Part shown: positions 35,117 through 43,234 of the stretch, in pieces
How positions within the stretch are numbered: the stretch's first letter is position 1
Layout: every line of letters starts with the position of its first letter
Origin: Tessaracoccus caeni
GTDB lineage: Bacteria; Actinomycetota; Actinomycetes; Propionibacteriales; Propionibacteriaceae
Assembly: GCF_029211185.1 (NCBI RefSeq)
Contig: NZ_JARGDO010000003.1
Location: 1-64,000 of the forward strand
Length of the DNA: 64,000 nt
Direction of reading: 5' to 3'
The notes under the pieces: generated by a model
The model's database searches: none
The model's input: only the letters and a program-made list of their open reading frames with translations
Told to the model about the DNA's origin: nothing
Translations under genes and position numbers: made by a program

Positions 35117-35170
35117 TGAACGTTCAGAAGGCTTGAGTTATTCGTGCAAACGTACTTAGGTGGGCCTAAG
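35117..35170. promoter_or_regulatory. glpR-glpD intergenic operators
   Basis: Three palindromic motifs lie between the divergent genes: TGAACGTTCA (35117-35126, perfect), CGTGCAAA (35143-35150; half-site shared with glpF as TTTGCACG), and CTTAGG-TGGG-CCTAAG (35155-35170). The last resembles an iron box only in its ends and lacks the full 19-base pattern. Confidence 0.5.
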
Positions 35171-35202
35171 GGCCGTGTCCTACATCACGCAAAGGAGCAG
35201 AT

Positions 35203-36915
35203 ATGTCGGTGGAGCTATCACTTGGTCAGCGGAATCGGTCGATCGAGGCGATGCGATCGCAGGAGTTCGACGTGTTGGTCGTCGGCGGGGGTGTGACGGG
35301 CGCCGGCATCGCGCTGGACGCGTCCGCGCGCGGCCTCAGCACGGCCGTCATCGACGCGCAGGACTGGGCAGCGGGGACCTCGTCGCGGTCGTCGCGCCTG
35401 GTGCACGGTGGCCTGCGCTACCTCTACAACCTCGACTTCAAGCTGGTGGCGGAGGCGCTTCGCGAACGCGGACGCCTGTTGAGCGTCACCGCCCCTCATC
35501 TGGTGGAGGCGCAGCCCTTCCTGTGGCCGCTGCGCACCCGTGCCATCGAGCGCGCCTACTCGGCGGTGGGCGTCGGCATGTACGACGCTCTGGCTCGGAT
35601 CGGCACCGGCGGCAAGAAAACGGTGCCCTTCCAGAAGCACCTGTCCAAGAAGGGCGCCATCGCCCGCTTCCCCGACATCGCTCCCGACTCGCTGATCGGC
35701 GCCATCGAGTTCTACGACGCCCGTGTCGACGACGCCCGCCTGGTGATCACGCTGATCCGCACCGCCCTGAAGTACGGCGCCGAGGCCGCCAGCCGGGTCC
35801 GCGTGACCGGCATCCTCAAGGAGGGCGGACGCGCGGTCGGCGTCGAGGCCACCGACCTGGAGACCGGCGAGTCGCTGGTGATCCGGGCCAAGCGCATCAT
35901 CAATGCGACGGGCGTGTGGACCGAGCAGACCCAGGATCTGGCCGGCGGCACCGGCGGGCTCAAGGTGCTGGCCAGCAAGGGCATCCACATCGTCGTTCCG
36001 AAGGAGCGGCTGAAGGGCCAGTCGGGCATGTTCCTGCGCACCGAGAAGTCGGTGCTGTTCATCATCCCGTGGCAGCACTACTGGGTGATCGGCACCACCG
36101 ACACGGCGTGGCGCGAGCAGCTGAAGCATCCCGTGCCCACGTCGGCCGACATCGACTACGTCCTCGAGCACGCCAACGCGGTGCTCTCCACGCCGCTCAC
36201 CCGCGACGACATCATCGGCACCTACGCCGGCCTGCGTCCGCTGCTGCAGCCGAAGGTGCTGGACGAGTCGAAGTCGACGAAGGTCTCGCGCGAGCACACC
36301 GTCAGCGAGGTGGTTCCCGGGATGGTGGCCATCGCCGGCGGCAAGCTGACCACCTACCGCGTGATGGCGGAGGACGCCGTCGACTTCGCCCTGGGCGAGC
36401 CCGAGGCGAAGCGCCGTCCGTCCGTGACGGAGACGCTGCCGCTGCTCGGTGCCGACGGCTTCGCGGCCGTGCGCAACCGGAGCCAGAGCCTTGGCGCGCG
36501 TTACGGCTACGACGCCGACCGGATGAAGCACCTGCTGGCCCGGTACGGCTCGGAGCTGCCCGAGGTGCTGGCCACCATAGACGCCGACCCGTCGCTGGCT
36601 GCGCCGTTGAAGAACGCCCCGCGGTTCCTCCGAGCCGAGGTGCGCTGGGCCTGCACCACGGAGGGTGCGATGCACATCGAGGACATCCTGGTGGCCCGCG
36701 TGCGACTCAACTCCGAGTCCCGCGACCGTGGCGCCTCCGTCGTCGACGAGGTGGCCGAGATCGCGGCCGAGGCGCTCGGGTGGGACGAGGCCCGCGTCGC
36801 GAAGGAGAAGGAGAACTACCTGGCCCGAGCCGCAGCCGAGCTGGCGGCCGAGAACGAGTCGTCCGACGCGGCCGCTTCCGCGGCGCGTGTGGTGGCGGAG
36901 GACATCGTCGGGTAG
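35203..36915 (+). CDS. glpD: aerobic glycerol-3-phosphate dehydrogenase
   Basis: A 570-residue FAD enzyme that oxidises glycerol 3-phosphate to dihydroxyacetone phosphate and passes electrons to quinone at the membrane. FAD-binding VVGGGVTGAGIALDASARG lies near residues 26-44, then DWAAGTSSRSSRLVHGGLRYL, WVIGTTDTAW, YAGLRPLLQ and AGGKLTTYRVMAEDAVD, all classical GlpD blocks. The ATG has AAGGAG seven bases upstream. It completes the glycerol pathway with glpF and glpK. A hairpin follows the stop. Confidence 0.96.
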   Translation: MSVELSLGQRNRSIEAMRSQEFDVLVVGGGVTGAGIALDASARGLSTAVIDAQDWAAGTSSRSSRLVHGGLRYLYNLDFKLVAEALRERGRLLSVTAPHLVEAQPFLWPLRTRAIERAYSAVGVGMYDALARIGTGGKKTVPFQKHLSKKGAIARFPDIAPDSLIGAIEFYDARVDDARLVITLIRTALKYGAEAASRVRVTGILKEGGRAVGVEATDLETGESLVIRAKRIINATGVWTEQTQDLAGGTGGLKVLASKGIHIVVPKERLKGQSGMFLRTEKSVLFIIPWQHYWVIGTTDTAWREQLKHPVPTSADIDYVLEHANAVLSTPLTRDDIIGTYAGLRPLLQPKVLDESKSTKVSREHTVSEVVPGMVAIAGGKLTTYRVMAEDAVDFALGEPEAKRRPSVTETLPLLGADGFAAVRNRSQSLGARYGYDADRMKHLLARYGSELPEVLATIDADPSLAAPLKNAPRFLRAEVRWACTTEGAMHIEDILVARVRLNSESRDRGASVVDEVAEIAAEALGWDEARVAKEKENYLARAAAELAAENESSDAAASAARVVAEDIVG

Positions 36916-36943
36916 TCGCCAAGATGGACCGCTAGGGGGCGGA

Positions 36944-36991
36944 AAGCCAGAGGGCCGAGGTGCGTATCGATGCACCCCGGCCCTCCGGCTT
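36944..36991 (+). terminator. hairpin terminator after glpD
   Basis: aagcc-a-gagggccg-a-ggtgc pairs with gcacc-c-cggccctc-c-ggctt (two mismatches, 8-base loop). About 29 bases after the glpD stop. Confidence 0.8.
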
Positions 36992-37028
36992 GCCGCTGTT
37001 TCGCCATGGGAAGCGAAGGGCAAGTAAG

Positions 37029-37106
37029 AGGCCGGGCGTCCCTTGGGGGGCGGACACCCGGCCTAAGTGTGCTCGGCACCTCGCTGGCTCTTGGGGGGCA
37101 CCAGCG
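37029..37106 (+). promoter_or_regulatory. tandem hairpins with matching CUUGGGGGGC loops, candidate cis-RNA
   Basis: Hairpin 1: aggccgggcgtcc / ggacacccggcct with loop cttggggggc (37042-37051). Hairpin 2: cgctgg / ccagcg (37082-37106) with loop ctcttggggggca. The two loops share CTTGGGGGGC. The block lies 102-180 bases ahead of the Na+/H+ antiporter and after the glpD terminator, so it could be the antiporter 5' leader or a small RNA. I do not recognise a known riboswitch class. Confidence 0.5.
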
Positions 37107-37208
37107 CGCCGTAGCACTCCCCTATTGTGCCTTGTGTAGGTCGCATCGATCAAGTCGAGATCGTGTTTTGTCCGGATTTGTCGTGTGAGAGCCGATTTTA
37201 GGTAGGAA

Positions 37209-38813
37209 ATGAGCATGGAAATCGCGTTGCTCCTGGCGATGGTGGCGATCTGTGGTGCCGCCGTGCTGGCCCCGCGGCTGAACGTCGCGGCCCCGCTGTT
37301 GTTGGTTGCCCTGGGCATCGTCGTGGGCTTCCTGCCGGGGATCCCGCCCATAGAGGTGGATCCGGAGTGGATCCTCGCGGGACTGCTGCCGCCGCTGCTC
37401 TACTCGTCGGCGGTGTCGATGCCGGCCATGAACTTCCGTCGCGAGTTCGCCCCGATCGCCGGGCTGTCGGTGCTGCTGGTGATCGTCAGCTCCGTCCTGA
37501 TCGGCTTGCTGGTGTGGTGGCTGATGCCCGGGTTGGGACTGTGGTGGTCGATCGCGCTTGGCGCCATCGTCAGCCCCACCGACGCGGTGGCCACGTCGAT
37601 CGTGAAGTCGATCGGGATCTCGCCCCGGATCACCGCGATCCTCGACGGCGAGGGCCTGCTGAACGACGCCACGGCGCTGGTGATGCTGCGCACCGCGATC
37701 GCCGCGACGGCCGTGTCGGTCTCGTTCTGGGGTGTGGCCGGGCAGCTGTTGTACTCCGTCGTGGTGGCGGCGCTGATCGGCTTGGTGGTGGGGAAGCTGA
37801 ATCTCAAGATCCGGTCCCGCATCGCTCACCCGACGGCGACCACCGCGCTCAGCTTCGTGGTGCCCTTCGTCGCGGCCTTGCCCGCGGAGGGACTGGAGGC
37901 GTCCGGTCTGGTGGCGGCCGTGGTCGCCGGGCTGATCACAGGACACGGGGCCGCGCGGCACCTCTCACCCATGCAGCGTCTCTCCGACACCCAGAACTGG
38001 CACACGCTCGAGTTCGTGCTGGAGGGCACGATCTTCCTGCTGATGGGCCTGGAGCTGCATGCGCTGATCCTCGACCTCCCCGTCGACGCGTCCTCCGTGC
38101 TGCTGCATGCCGTGGGCGTCGCGCTGCTGGTGCTGGTGGCGTCGGTGCTGGTCAGGGCCGGCTTCGTGGCGCCCCTGCTGTACTGGTTGAAGGGCCGCTC
38201 GCGACGGCGCCGCCAGATCCAGCCGATGCTGCAGAAGATGCAATACGCCATCGACCAGGGCGTCATTCCGAAACGGGTGGAGAACTCGCGCTTCGGCCGC
38301 GATCCCGAACAGCTTCGGGTGCGGCTGCGTCGGATGTTGGCCGACATCGACTATTTCCTCGCCTCCCCGCTCACGGCCCGCGACGGTGCCGTCGTCGTGT
38401 GGGCCGGCATGCGCGGCGCCGTGACGCTGGCCGCGGCGCAGACCCTTCCGGTGGAGGCGCCCAACCGGTCGCTGCTCGTGTTGATCGCGTTCCTGGTGGC
38501 GGGCCTCTCGCTGCTCATCCAAGGCGGCACGCTGCGTGGTTTCGTGCGACGGGTCAAGCCCACGCCGGGGCCGTCGGAGGAGGAGCAGGCGCTCGAGCGG
38601 GCCGACCTGGTGGGCCTCACCGAACAGGCGGCTGCCGAGGTGGCAGGCGACCCCGTCGGCCCCGGCTACGAGCTGGCCGTGATCGAGGCCAAACGCGAGG
38701 CGCTGCTCGTCGCCAGGGACGACGGCCTGTTCGACGCGGCGGCTCTGACCACCCAGCTTGCCGCCCTGGATGCCGACGAGATCAGCCTGCGGCTGCGCAA
38801 CCCGGAGTTGTAG
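37209..38813 (+). CDS. CPA1-family Na+/H+ antiporter
   Basis: A 534-residue cation:proton antiporter (NhaP/CPA1 type, Na_H_Exchanger domain) with about twelve helices in the first 400 residues and a cytoplasmic tail of about 130 residues. The ion-binding segment reads GAIVSPTDAVATS (TD of the unwound helix), followed by ILDGEGLLNDATALV with the expected ND pair. RGAVTLAAAQTLP is the later conserved arginine block. It exchanges Na+ (or K+) for H+, aiding pH and salt tolerance. The start ATG has a weak TAGGTAGG site; a second ATG two codons on is possible. The 5' leader has striking hairpins. Confidence 0.9.
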   Translation: MSMEIALLLAMVAICGAAVLAPRLNVAAPLLLVALGIVVGFLPGIPPIEVDPEWILAGLLPPLLYSSAVSMPAMNFRREFAPIAGLSVLLVIVSSVLIGLLVWWLMPGLGLWWSIALGAIVSPTDAVATSIVKSIGISPRITAILDGEGLLNDATALVMLRTAIAATAVSVSFWGVAGQLLYSVVVAALIGLVVGKLNLKIRSRIAHPTATTALSFVVPFVAALPAEGLEASGLVAAVVAGLITGHGAARHLSPMQRLSDTQNWHTLEFVLEGTIFLLMGLELHALILDLPVDASSVLLHAVGVALLVLVASVLVRAGFVAPLLYWLKGRSRRRRQIQPMLQKMQYAIDQGVIPKRVENSRFGRDPEQLRVRLRRMLADIDYFLASPLTARDGAVVVWAGMRGAVTLAAAQTLPVEAPNRSLLVLIAFLVAGLSLLIQGGTLRGFVRRVKPTPGPSEEEQALERADLVGLTEQAAAEVAGDPVGPGYELAVIEAKREALLVARDDGLFDAAALTTQLAALDADEISLRLRNPEL

Positions 38814-38825
38814 CGCCCGCCGAGG

Positions 38826-39221
38826 CTACGAATCCTCGTCCGCTTCGCTGGCGCGAGGGATGGCGATGCCGCCGCCTCCGAGATCGTCGTCGTGCTCGTC
38901 CACGCCGACAATGTGGAACTTCTCGGACGACCAGTCGTCGGCGGTGCCGCTCGCGTCGGCGGCCCGTCGGTCGTGGGTGATCTCGGTGGGCACCTCGCGG
39001 CGCCAGGGACGACGTGCTTGGTCGACGACGATCGTCACCAGGGCTCGCCGTACGTAGGCCAAGCGGTTGTCGACGCGTCGCCAACGCCGATGCAGTCGCA
39101 GAAGCGCATCCTGCACGGCGTCCTCGGCGCGTTGCCGGTCGCCGCAGAGCAGATAGCCGGTGCGGCACAGCGTGACGAAATGCTCCCTCACGAACCGGTC
39201 GAACTCATCGTCGATGTTCAC
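38826..39221 (-). CDS. SigE-like ECF sigma factor lacking region 4
   Basis: A 131-residue protein whose first about 90 residues match sigma-70 region 2 of actinobacterial SigE-type factors: FDRFVREHFVTLCRTGYLLCGDRQRAEDAVQDALLRLHRRWRRVDN with the DAVQD core. The C-terminal region 4 (about 60 residues, recognising the -35 element) is absent; instead there is a short acidic/glycine-rich tail (EHDDDLGGGGIAIPRAS). I take GTG at 39221 because AGGAGG lies five bases ahead; GTG at 39227 overlaps that site. It may be a truncated remnant or a small regulator that works with core polymerase differently. No anti-sigma gene is adjacent. Confidence 0.75.
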   Translation of the reverse strand: MNIDDEFDRFVREHFVTLCRTGYLLCGDRQRAEDAVQDALLRLHRRWRRVDNRLAYVRRALVTIVVDQARRPWRREVPTEITHDRRAADASGTADDWSSEKFHIVGVDEHDDDLGGGGIAIPRASEADEDS

Positions 39222-39285
39222 CGCCACCTCCTCTTATTACCCCTTAGACGTAGCGGGTGGCTCTTCGGGTTGGGGTGGGGAGGAT

Positions 39286-39864
39286 CTACGCTGAGCGCTC
39301 GGCCCAGTAGCACTCGGCGCAGCGGCTCTCGTAGGTGACGTTCTGGCCTTCGATGCTCACCTGGTCGCCGTCGAAGACCACCTTCCCGTCGACCATGCGC
39401 GTGTTGAACACCGCCTTCTTGCCGCAGCGGCAGATGGTCTTCAGCTCCTCGATGCTGTGGGCCAGCTCCAGCAGGCGCTGCGCGCCCGGGAAGGGCTGGG
39501 TCAGGAAGTCAGTGCGCAGGCCGTAGGCCAGCACGGGCAAGCCGTGGCGGACCACCACCTGCATCAGCTGGTCTACCTGCTCCCGGGCGAGGAACTGCGC
39601 CTCGTCGATGAACACCGCCGAATAGTCGCCGCCATCCAGCAGCGGGGTGAGCAGGGCGGTGACGTCGTCGTCGTGATGCACCAGCGCATCCACTTCGCGG
39701 GCGACGCCGAGCCGGGAGACCACCGTCGTGTTGCCCTTGGTGTCGACGGCGGGCTTGAGCACCAGCACCTTCCGGCCGCGCTCCTCGTAGTTGTAGACGG
39801 CCTGGAGCAAGGCGGTCGACTTGCCGGAGTTCATCGCCCCGTAGCGGAAATACAGCTTGGCCAT
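39286..39864 (-). CDS. tdk: thymidine kinase
   Basis: A 192-residue type II thymidine kinase that phosphorylates thymidine to dTMP in the salvage pathway. Walker A is GAMNSGKST (residues 9-17), the DEAQF Walker B-like block lies near 88, the lasso zinc finger is formed by CRC ... CAECYW near the end, and substrate binding is in the GLRTDFLTQPFPG block. The ATG at 39864 gives the family length; an in-frame extension upstream shows no similarity. Confidence 0.95.
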   Translation of the reverse strand: MAKLYFRYGAMNSGKSTALLQAVYNYEERGRKVLVLKPAVDTKGNTTVVSRLGVAREVDALVHHDDDVTALLTPLLDGGDYSAVFIDEAQFLAREQVDQLMQVVVRHGLPVLAYGLRTDFLTQPFPGAQRLLELAHSIEELKTICRCGKKAVFNTRMVDGKVVFDGDQVSIEGQNVTYESRCAECYWAERSA

Positions 39865-40094
39865 GGACGCCAAGAGTAGGGCAGGCCCTGGTTTACGACG
39901 CGGGGGTGACCGCGAAAAGCGCCACGCTCGGCGTCGAGCGGCTGGGGAAGAAGGTTGCAATAGGGTCACAATCGCGTCCGAAATGCACCCCAGGTGGGCG
40001 CGCCTCGACGCGGAGTGCTTAGATTCAAGGCAGAACGGCGTGCTGACCGTCTTGTTGCCACGCCATGACGACGATCAATCAATGGGAGATCAAC

Positions 40095-41288
40095 ATGAAT
40101 GTGAGCCGACGCACGCTCTTGGGTGCAACCGCGGCCGTCGCGGTGGTTGGCGCCACCGCCTGTAACGCCAGCCCTCAGGCTTCGACGCCGAAGGACGGCG
40201 GCAGCGAGGGCGGTGGCGACACCGTCAAGCTGGGCGTGAACTACGAGCTCTCCGGCGACGTCGCCACCTACGGCCTCGCGTCGGTGGCCGGCATCAATCT
40301 GGCGGTCGAGGAGATCAACGACGCCGGCGGCGTGAACGGCAAGAAGATCGAGCTCGTGCAGGTGGACAACCAGTCCAAGGCTGAGGAGGCCACCAGCCTC
40401 GCCACCCGCCTGATGACCCAGGACGGCGTCATCGCGGTGATGGGCCCCGCGACTTCCGGCGGCTTCAAGGCCACCATTCCGGTCGCCAATGACAAGAAGG
40501 TTCCGGTGGTCTCCGGTTCCGCCACCGCCGACGACGTGACCTGGGACGGCACCACCGTCCAGGAGTACGCCTTCCGCATCTGCTTCAACGACTCCTTCCA
40601 GGGCACGATCATGGCCCGCTTCGCGGCCAACAACCTGTCGGCCAAGAAGGCCGCGATCGTCAAGGACAACAGCTCCGACTACTCGAAGGGCCTGGCCGCC
40701 GCGTTCACCGCGGAGTTCGGCACCCTGGGCGGCAGCATCGTCGCCGAGGAGTCCTTCGTGGCTAAGGAGACCGACTTCAACACCATCCTGACCCGCCTCA
40801 AGGGCCAGAGCTTCGACGTGATCTACCTGCCCGGCTACTACAGCGAGGCCGGCCTGATCATCAAGCAGGCGCGCGAGCTGGGCATGGAGCAGCCGGTGCT
40901 GGGCGGCGATGGCTTCGACTCGCCCGTTCTGCTGGAGCTGGGTGGCGCTTCCGCGCTCAACGACGTGTACTTCACCAACCACTACTCGTCTCTCGACGAG
41001 GACGAGAACGTCGCCGCCTTCATCGAGGCCTTCAAGGCGGCCAACAACGACGAGGAGCCCAGCGCCTTCAACGCCCTCGGTTACGACCTGGCCAAGTTCG
41101 TCGCCGACGCGGTGGGCCGCGCGAGCGCGCTGACCGGCGAGGCCGTGCAGAAAGCCATGGCGGAGACCAAGGGCTTCGTCGGCATCACCGGCACCTTCGA
41201 CATGGACGAGCACCACAACCCGGTGAAGTCGATCGTCGTGGTCGGCCTCAAGGACGGCAAGCAGGACACCAGCGAGAAGATCATCTGA
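40095..41288 (+). CDS. livK: branched-chain amino-acid ABC transporter substrate-binding protein
   Basis: A 397-residue LivK/LivJ-type periplasmic-binding-protein family lipoprotein. The N-terminus NVSRRTLLGATAAVAVVGATACNAS has a twin-arginine-like SRRTLLG and a lipobox ending in Cys. Family segments are KLGVNYELSGDVATYGLASVAGINLAVEEINDAGGVNGKKIELV, AVMGPATSGGFKA and YLPGYYSEAGLIIKQARELG. ATG at 40095 with GGGAGA upstream; an ATG at 40065 is unlikely. It feeds livHMGF downstream. The substrate could also be another amide or short amino acid; binding residues cannot be judged by eye. Confidence 0.9.
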   Translation: MNVSRRTLLGATAAVAVVGATACNASPQASTPKDGGSEGGGDTVKLGVNYELSGDVATYGLASVAGINLAVEEINDAGGVNGKKIELVQVDNQSKAEEATSLATRLMTQDGVIAVMGPATSGGFKATIPVANDKKVPVVSGSATADDVTWDGTTVQEYAFRICFNDSFQGTIMARFAANNLSAKKAAIVKDNSSDYSKGLAAAFTAEFGTLGGSIVAEESFVAKETDFNTILTRLKGQSFDVIYLPGYYSEAGLIIKQARELGMEQPVLGGDGFDSPVLLELGGASALNDVYFTNHYSSLDEDENVAAFIEAFKAANNDEEPSAFNALGYDLAKFVADAVGRASALTGEAVQKAMAETKGFVGITGTFDMDEHHNPVKSIVVVGLKDGKQDTSEKII

Positions 41289-41309
41289 CCGTATTCACGT
41301 GTCTAGTCA

Positions 41310-41345
41310 GGGTGCGGACCGGAAGGGAACTTCCGGTCCGCACCC
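41310..41345 (+). terminator. intercistronic hairpin between livK and livH
   Basis: A perfect 16-bp stem, gggtgcggaccggaag with GGAA loop and complement, 21 bases after the livK stop and 25 before livH, no T run. Such hairpins usually cause partial termination or protect the upstream message, giving more binding protein than permease. Confidence 0.75.
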
Positions 41346-41370
41346 GAAACGATTGAGGGGAGGTGGCCGC

Positions 41371-42255
41371 GTGACCGAGCTGTTTCAACAGATCGTCAAC
41401 TCACTGTCGCTGGGCAGCATCTATGCGCTGATCGCGCTGGGCTACACGATGGTCTACGGCATCATCAAACTGATCAACTTCGCCCATGGTGAGATCTACA
41501 TGCTGGGTGCCTACACGGGCTACTACGCGATGGCTCACTTGCACGTGAACTTCTTCGTGGCCCTGTTGCTCGCGATGATCTTCTGCACCGTGCTGGGCGT
41601 GACGATCGAACGCATCGCCTATCGGCCGTTGCGGAACTCGACGCGGCTCGCGGCGTTGATCACGGCCATCGGCATGTCGCTGCTCCTGCAGTACACGACG
41701 ATGGCCATCGTCGGTCCCGACTCGCGCGCCTACCCGGGCCTGCCGAGCTTCATGACCGGCTCGTTCAGCGTCGGTGGCGTGCTGATCAAGAACAGCCAGC
41801 TGGTGATCATCGGAGTCTCGGTGGCACTGATGGTGCTGCTGCAGTTCGTGGTGAAGAAGACCAAGATGGGCAAGGCCATGCGGGCCGTCTCCCAGGATCC
41901 GGACGCCGCGCGGCTGATGGGCATCTCCGTCGACCGCACCATCTCCTTCACCTTCGCCCTCGGCTCCGCCCTCGCCGGTGCGGCCGGCGTGCTGGTGGGC
42001 GTCTACTACAACTCGATCAACCCGCTGATGGGCGTGCTGCCGGGCCTGAAGGCGTTCGTCGCGGCCGTCTTCGGCGGCATCGGCATCATCCCCGGCGCCC
42101 TCATCGGCGCCTACGTCATCGGTGGAGCCGAGACCCTCGTCTCCGGGCTGGGCTACTCGCTCTTCCGCGACGGCGTGGTGTTCGCGATTCTGATCGTCGT
42201 GCTCATCGTCAAGCCCACGGGCCTGTTGGGCAAGAACGTGCGGGAGAAGGTGTGA
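41371..42255 (+). CDS. livH: branched-chain amino-acid ABC transporter permease LivH
   Basis: A 294-residue LivH-type permease with about eight helices. The start GTG at 41371 is preceded by GGGGAGGTGG five bases upstream; an in-frame ATG/GTG further up (41299) runs through the hairpin and is rejected. Family blocks are LSLGSIYALIALGYTMVYGIIKLINFAHGEIYMLGAYTG and KKTKMGKAMRAVSQDPDAARLMGI (the EAA-like loop). livM begins two bases after the stop. Confidence 0.94.
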   Translation: MTELFQQIVNSLSLGSIYALIALGYTMVYGIIKLINFAHGEIYMLGAYTGYYAMAHLHVNFFVALLLAMIFCTVLGVTIERIAYRPLRNSTRLAALITAIGMSLLLQYTTMAIVGPDSRAYPGLPSFMTGSFSVGGVLIKNSQLVIIGVSVALMVLLQFVVKKTKMGKAMRAVSQDPDAARLMGISVDRTISFTFALGSALAGAAGVLVGVYYNSINPLMGVLPGLKAFVAAVFGGIGIIPGALIGAYVIGGAETLVSGLGYSLFRDGVVFAILIVVLIVKPTGLLGKNVREKV

Positions 42256-42256
42256 G

Positions 42257-43234
42257 ATGAGCGCCGTCAAGAACATTGCATTGCGGTTGATTCCGTTCCT
42301 CGCCGCGTACCTCATCGTGCTGGCCCTGTTGAACCTTGGCATCATCGACGACTACTACTTCGCCACTCTGGTGACCATCTGCATCAACATCATCCTGGCC
42401 GCCAGCCTCAACCTGGTGGTGGGTTTCACCGGCCAGCTGTCGCTGGGGCACGCGGGGTTCATGGCGATCGGCGCGTACACCTGCGCCATCATCACCATGC
42501 GGATGCCGACGTTGCTGGGCTTCGTCATCGGCGTCTTCGCCGGAGCGGCGCTGGCCGCCGTCGCGGGCGTGCTCGTCGGGTTGCCGACGCTGCGGCTGCG
42601 CGGCGACTACCTGGCCATCGCGACCCTCGGCATGGCCGAGATCATCCGCGTCGCGGTGCTCAACATGGACGACGTCACCAACGGCGCCGCCGGCCTCTCG
42701 GGGATCCCGCGCTTCGTCGACTGGAACTCGCTGTTCCTGTTCACCGCCCTCACCTTGGCGCTGCTGTGGAACTACATCCGCAGCTCGCAGGGTCGTCGTG
42801 CCATCGCGGTGCGCGAGGACGAGATCGCGGCCGAGGCGATCGGCATCAACACGACGCGGGCCAAGGTGCAGGCGTTCACCATCGGCGCCTTCTTCGCGGG
42901 CGTCGGGGGTGCGCTGTACGCGTCGTACTTCTACGTGCTGAAGCCGGAACAGTTCGGCTTCCTGAAGTCGATCGACATCCTGGTGATCGTGGTGCTCGGC
43001 GGCTTGGGCTCGATGACCGGGACCATCATCGCCGCGGCCCTGCTGGCGATCGTCTCCGTGATGCTGGCCGACATCGCCAGCGCGCGCATGATCGTCTACG
43101 CGCTGCTGCTGATACTCACCATGATCTTCCGGCCGGGCGGACTGATGGGCTCGCGCGAGCTGAGCCTGAAGGTCTTCGGCCTCGGCAAGAAGAAGGACGA
43201 CGCCAAGCCCGCCGAGAAGGAGGTGGCGCAGTGA
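42257..43234 (+). CDS. livM: branched-chain amino-acid ABC transporter permease LivM
   Basis: A 325-residue LivM permease. Signatures: NLVVGFTGQLSLGHAGFMAIGAYT near residues 52-75, GLPTLRLRGDYLAIATLGMAEIIR, and SSQGRRAIAVREDEIAAEAIGIN (cytoplasmic loop for the ATPase). A short charged tail ends KKDDAKPAEKEVAQ. Its TGA overlaps the GTG start of livG (GTGA). Confidence 0.94.
   Translation: MSAVKNIALRLIPFLAAYLIVLALLNLGIIDDYYFATLVTICINIILAASLNLVVGFTGQLSLGHAGFMAIGAYTCAIITMRMPTLLGFVIGVFAGAALAAVAGVLVGLPTLRLRGDYLAIATLGMAEIIRVAVLNMDDVTNGAAGLSGIPRFVDWNSLFLFTALTLALLWNYIRSSQGRRAIAVREDEIAAEAIGINTTRAKVQAFTIGAFFAGVGGALYASYFYVLKPEQFGFLKSIDILVIVVLGGLGSMTGTIIAAALLAIVSVMLADIASARMIVYALLLILTMIFRPGGLMGSRELSLKVFGLGKKKDDAKPAEKEVAQ

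Noticed and set aside
35155..35170. CTTAGG-TGGG-CCTAAG as an iron box before glpD
   Set aside because: Only the outer hexamers resemble the IdeR pattern, the centre does not, and the gene is a glycerol gene; it is more likely another operator or chance.
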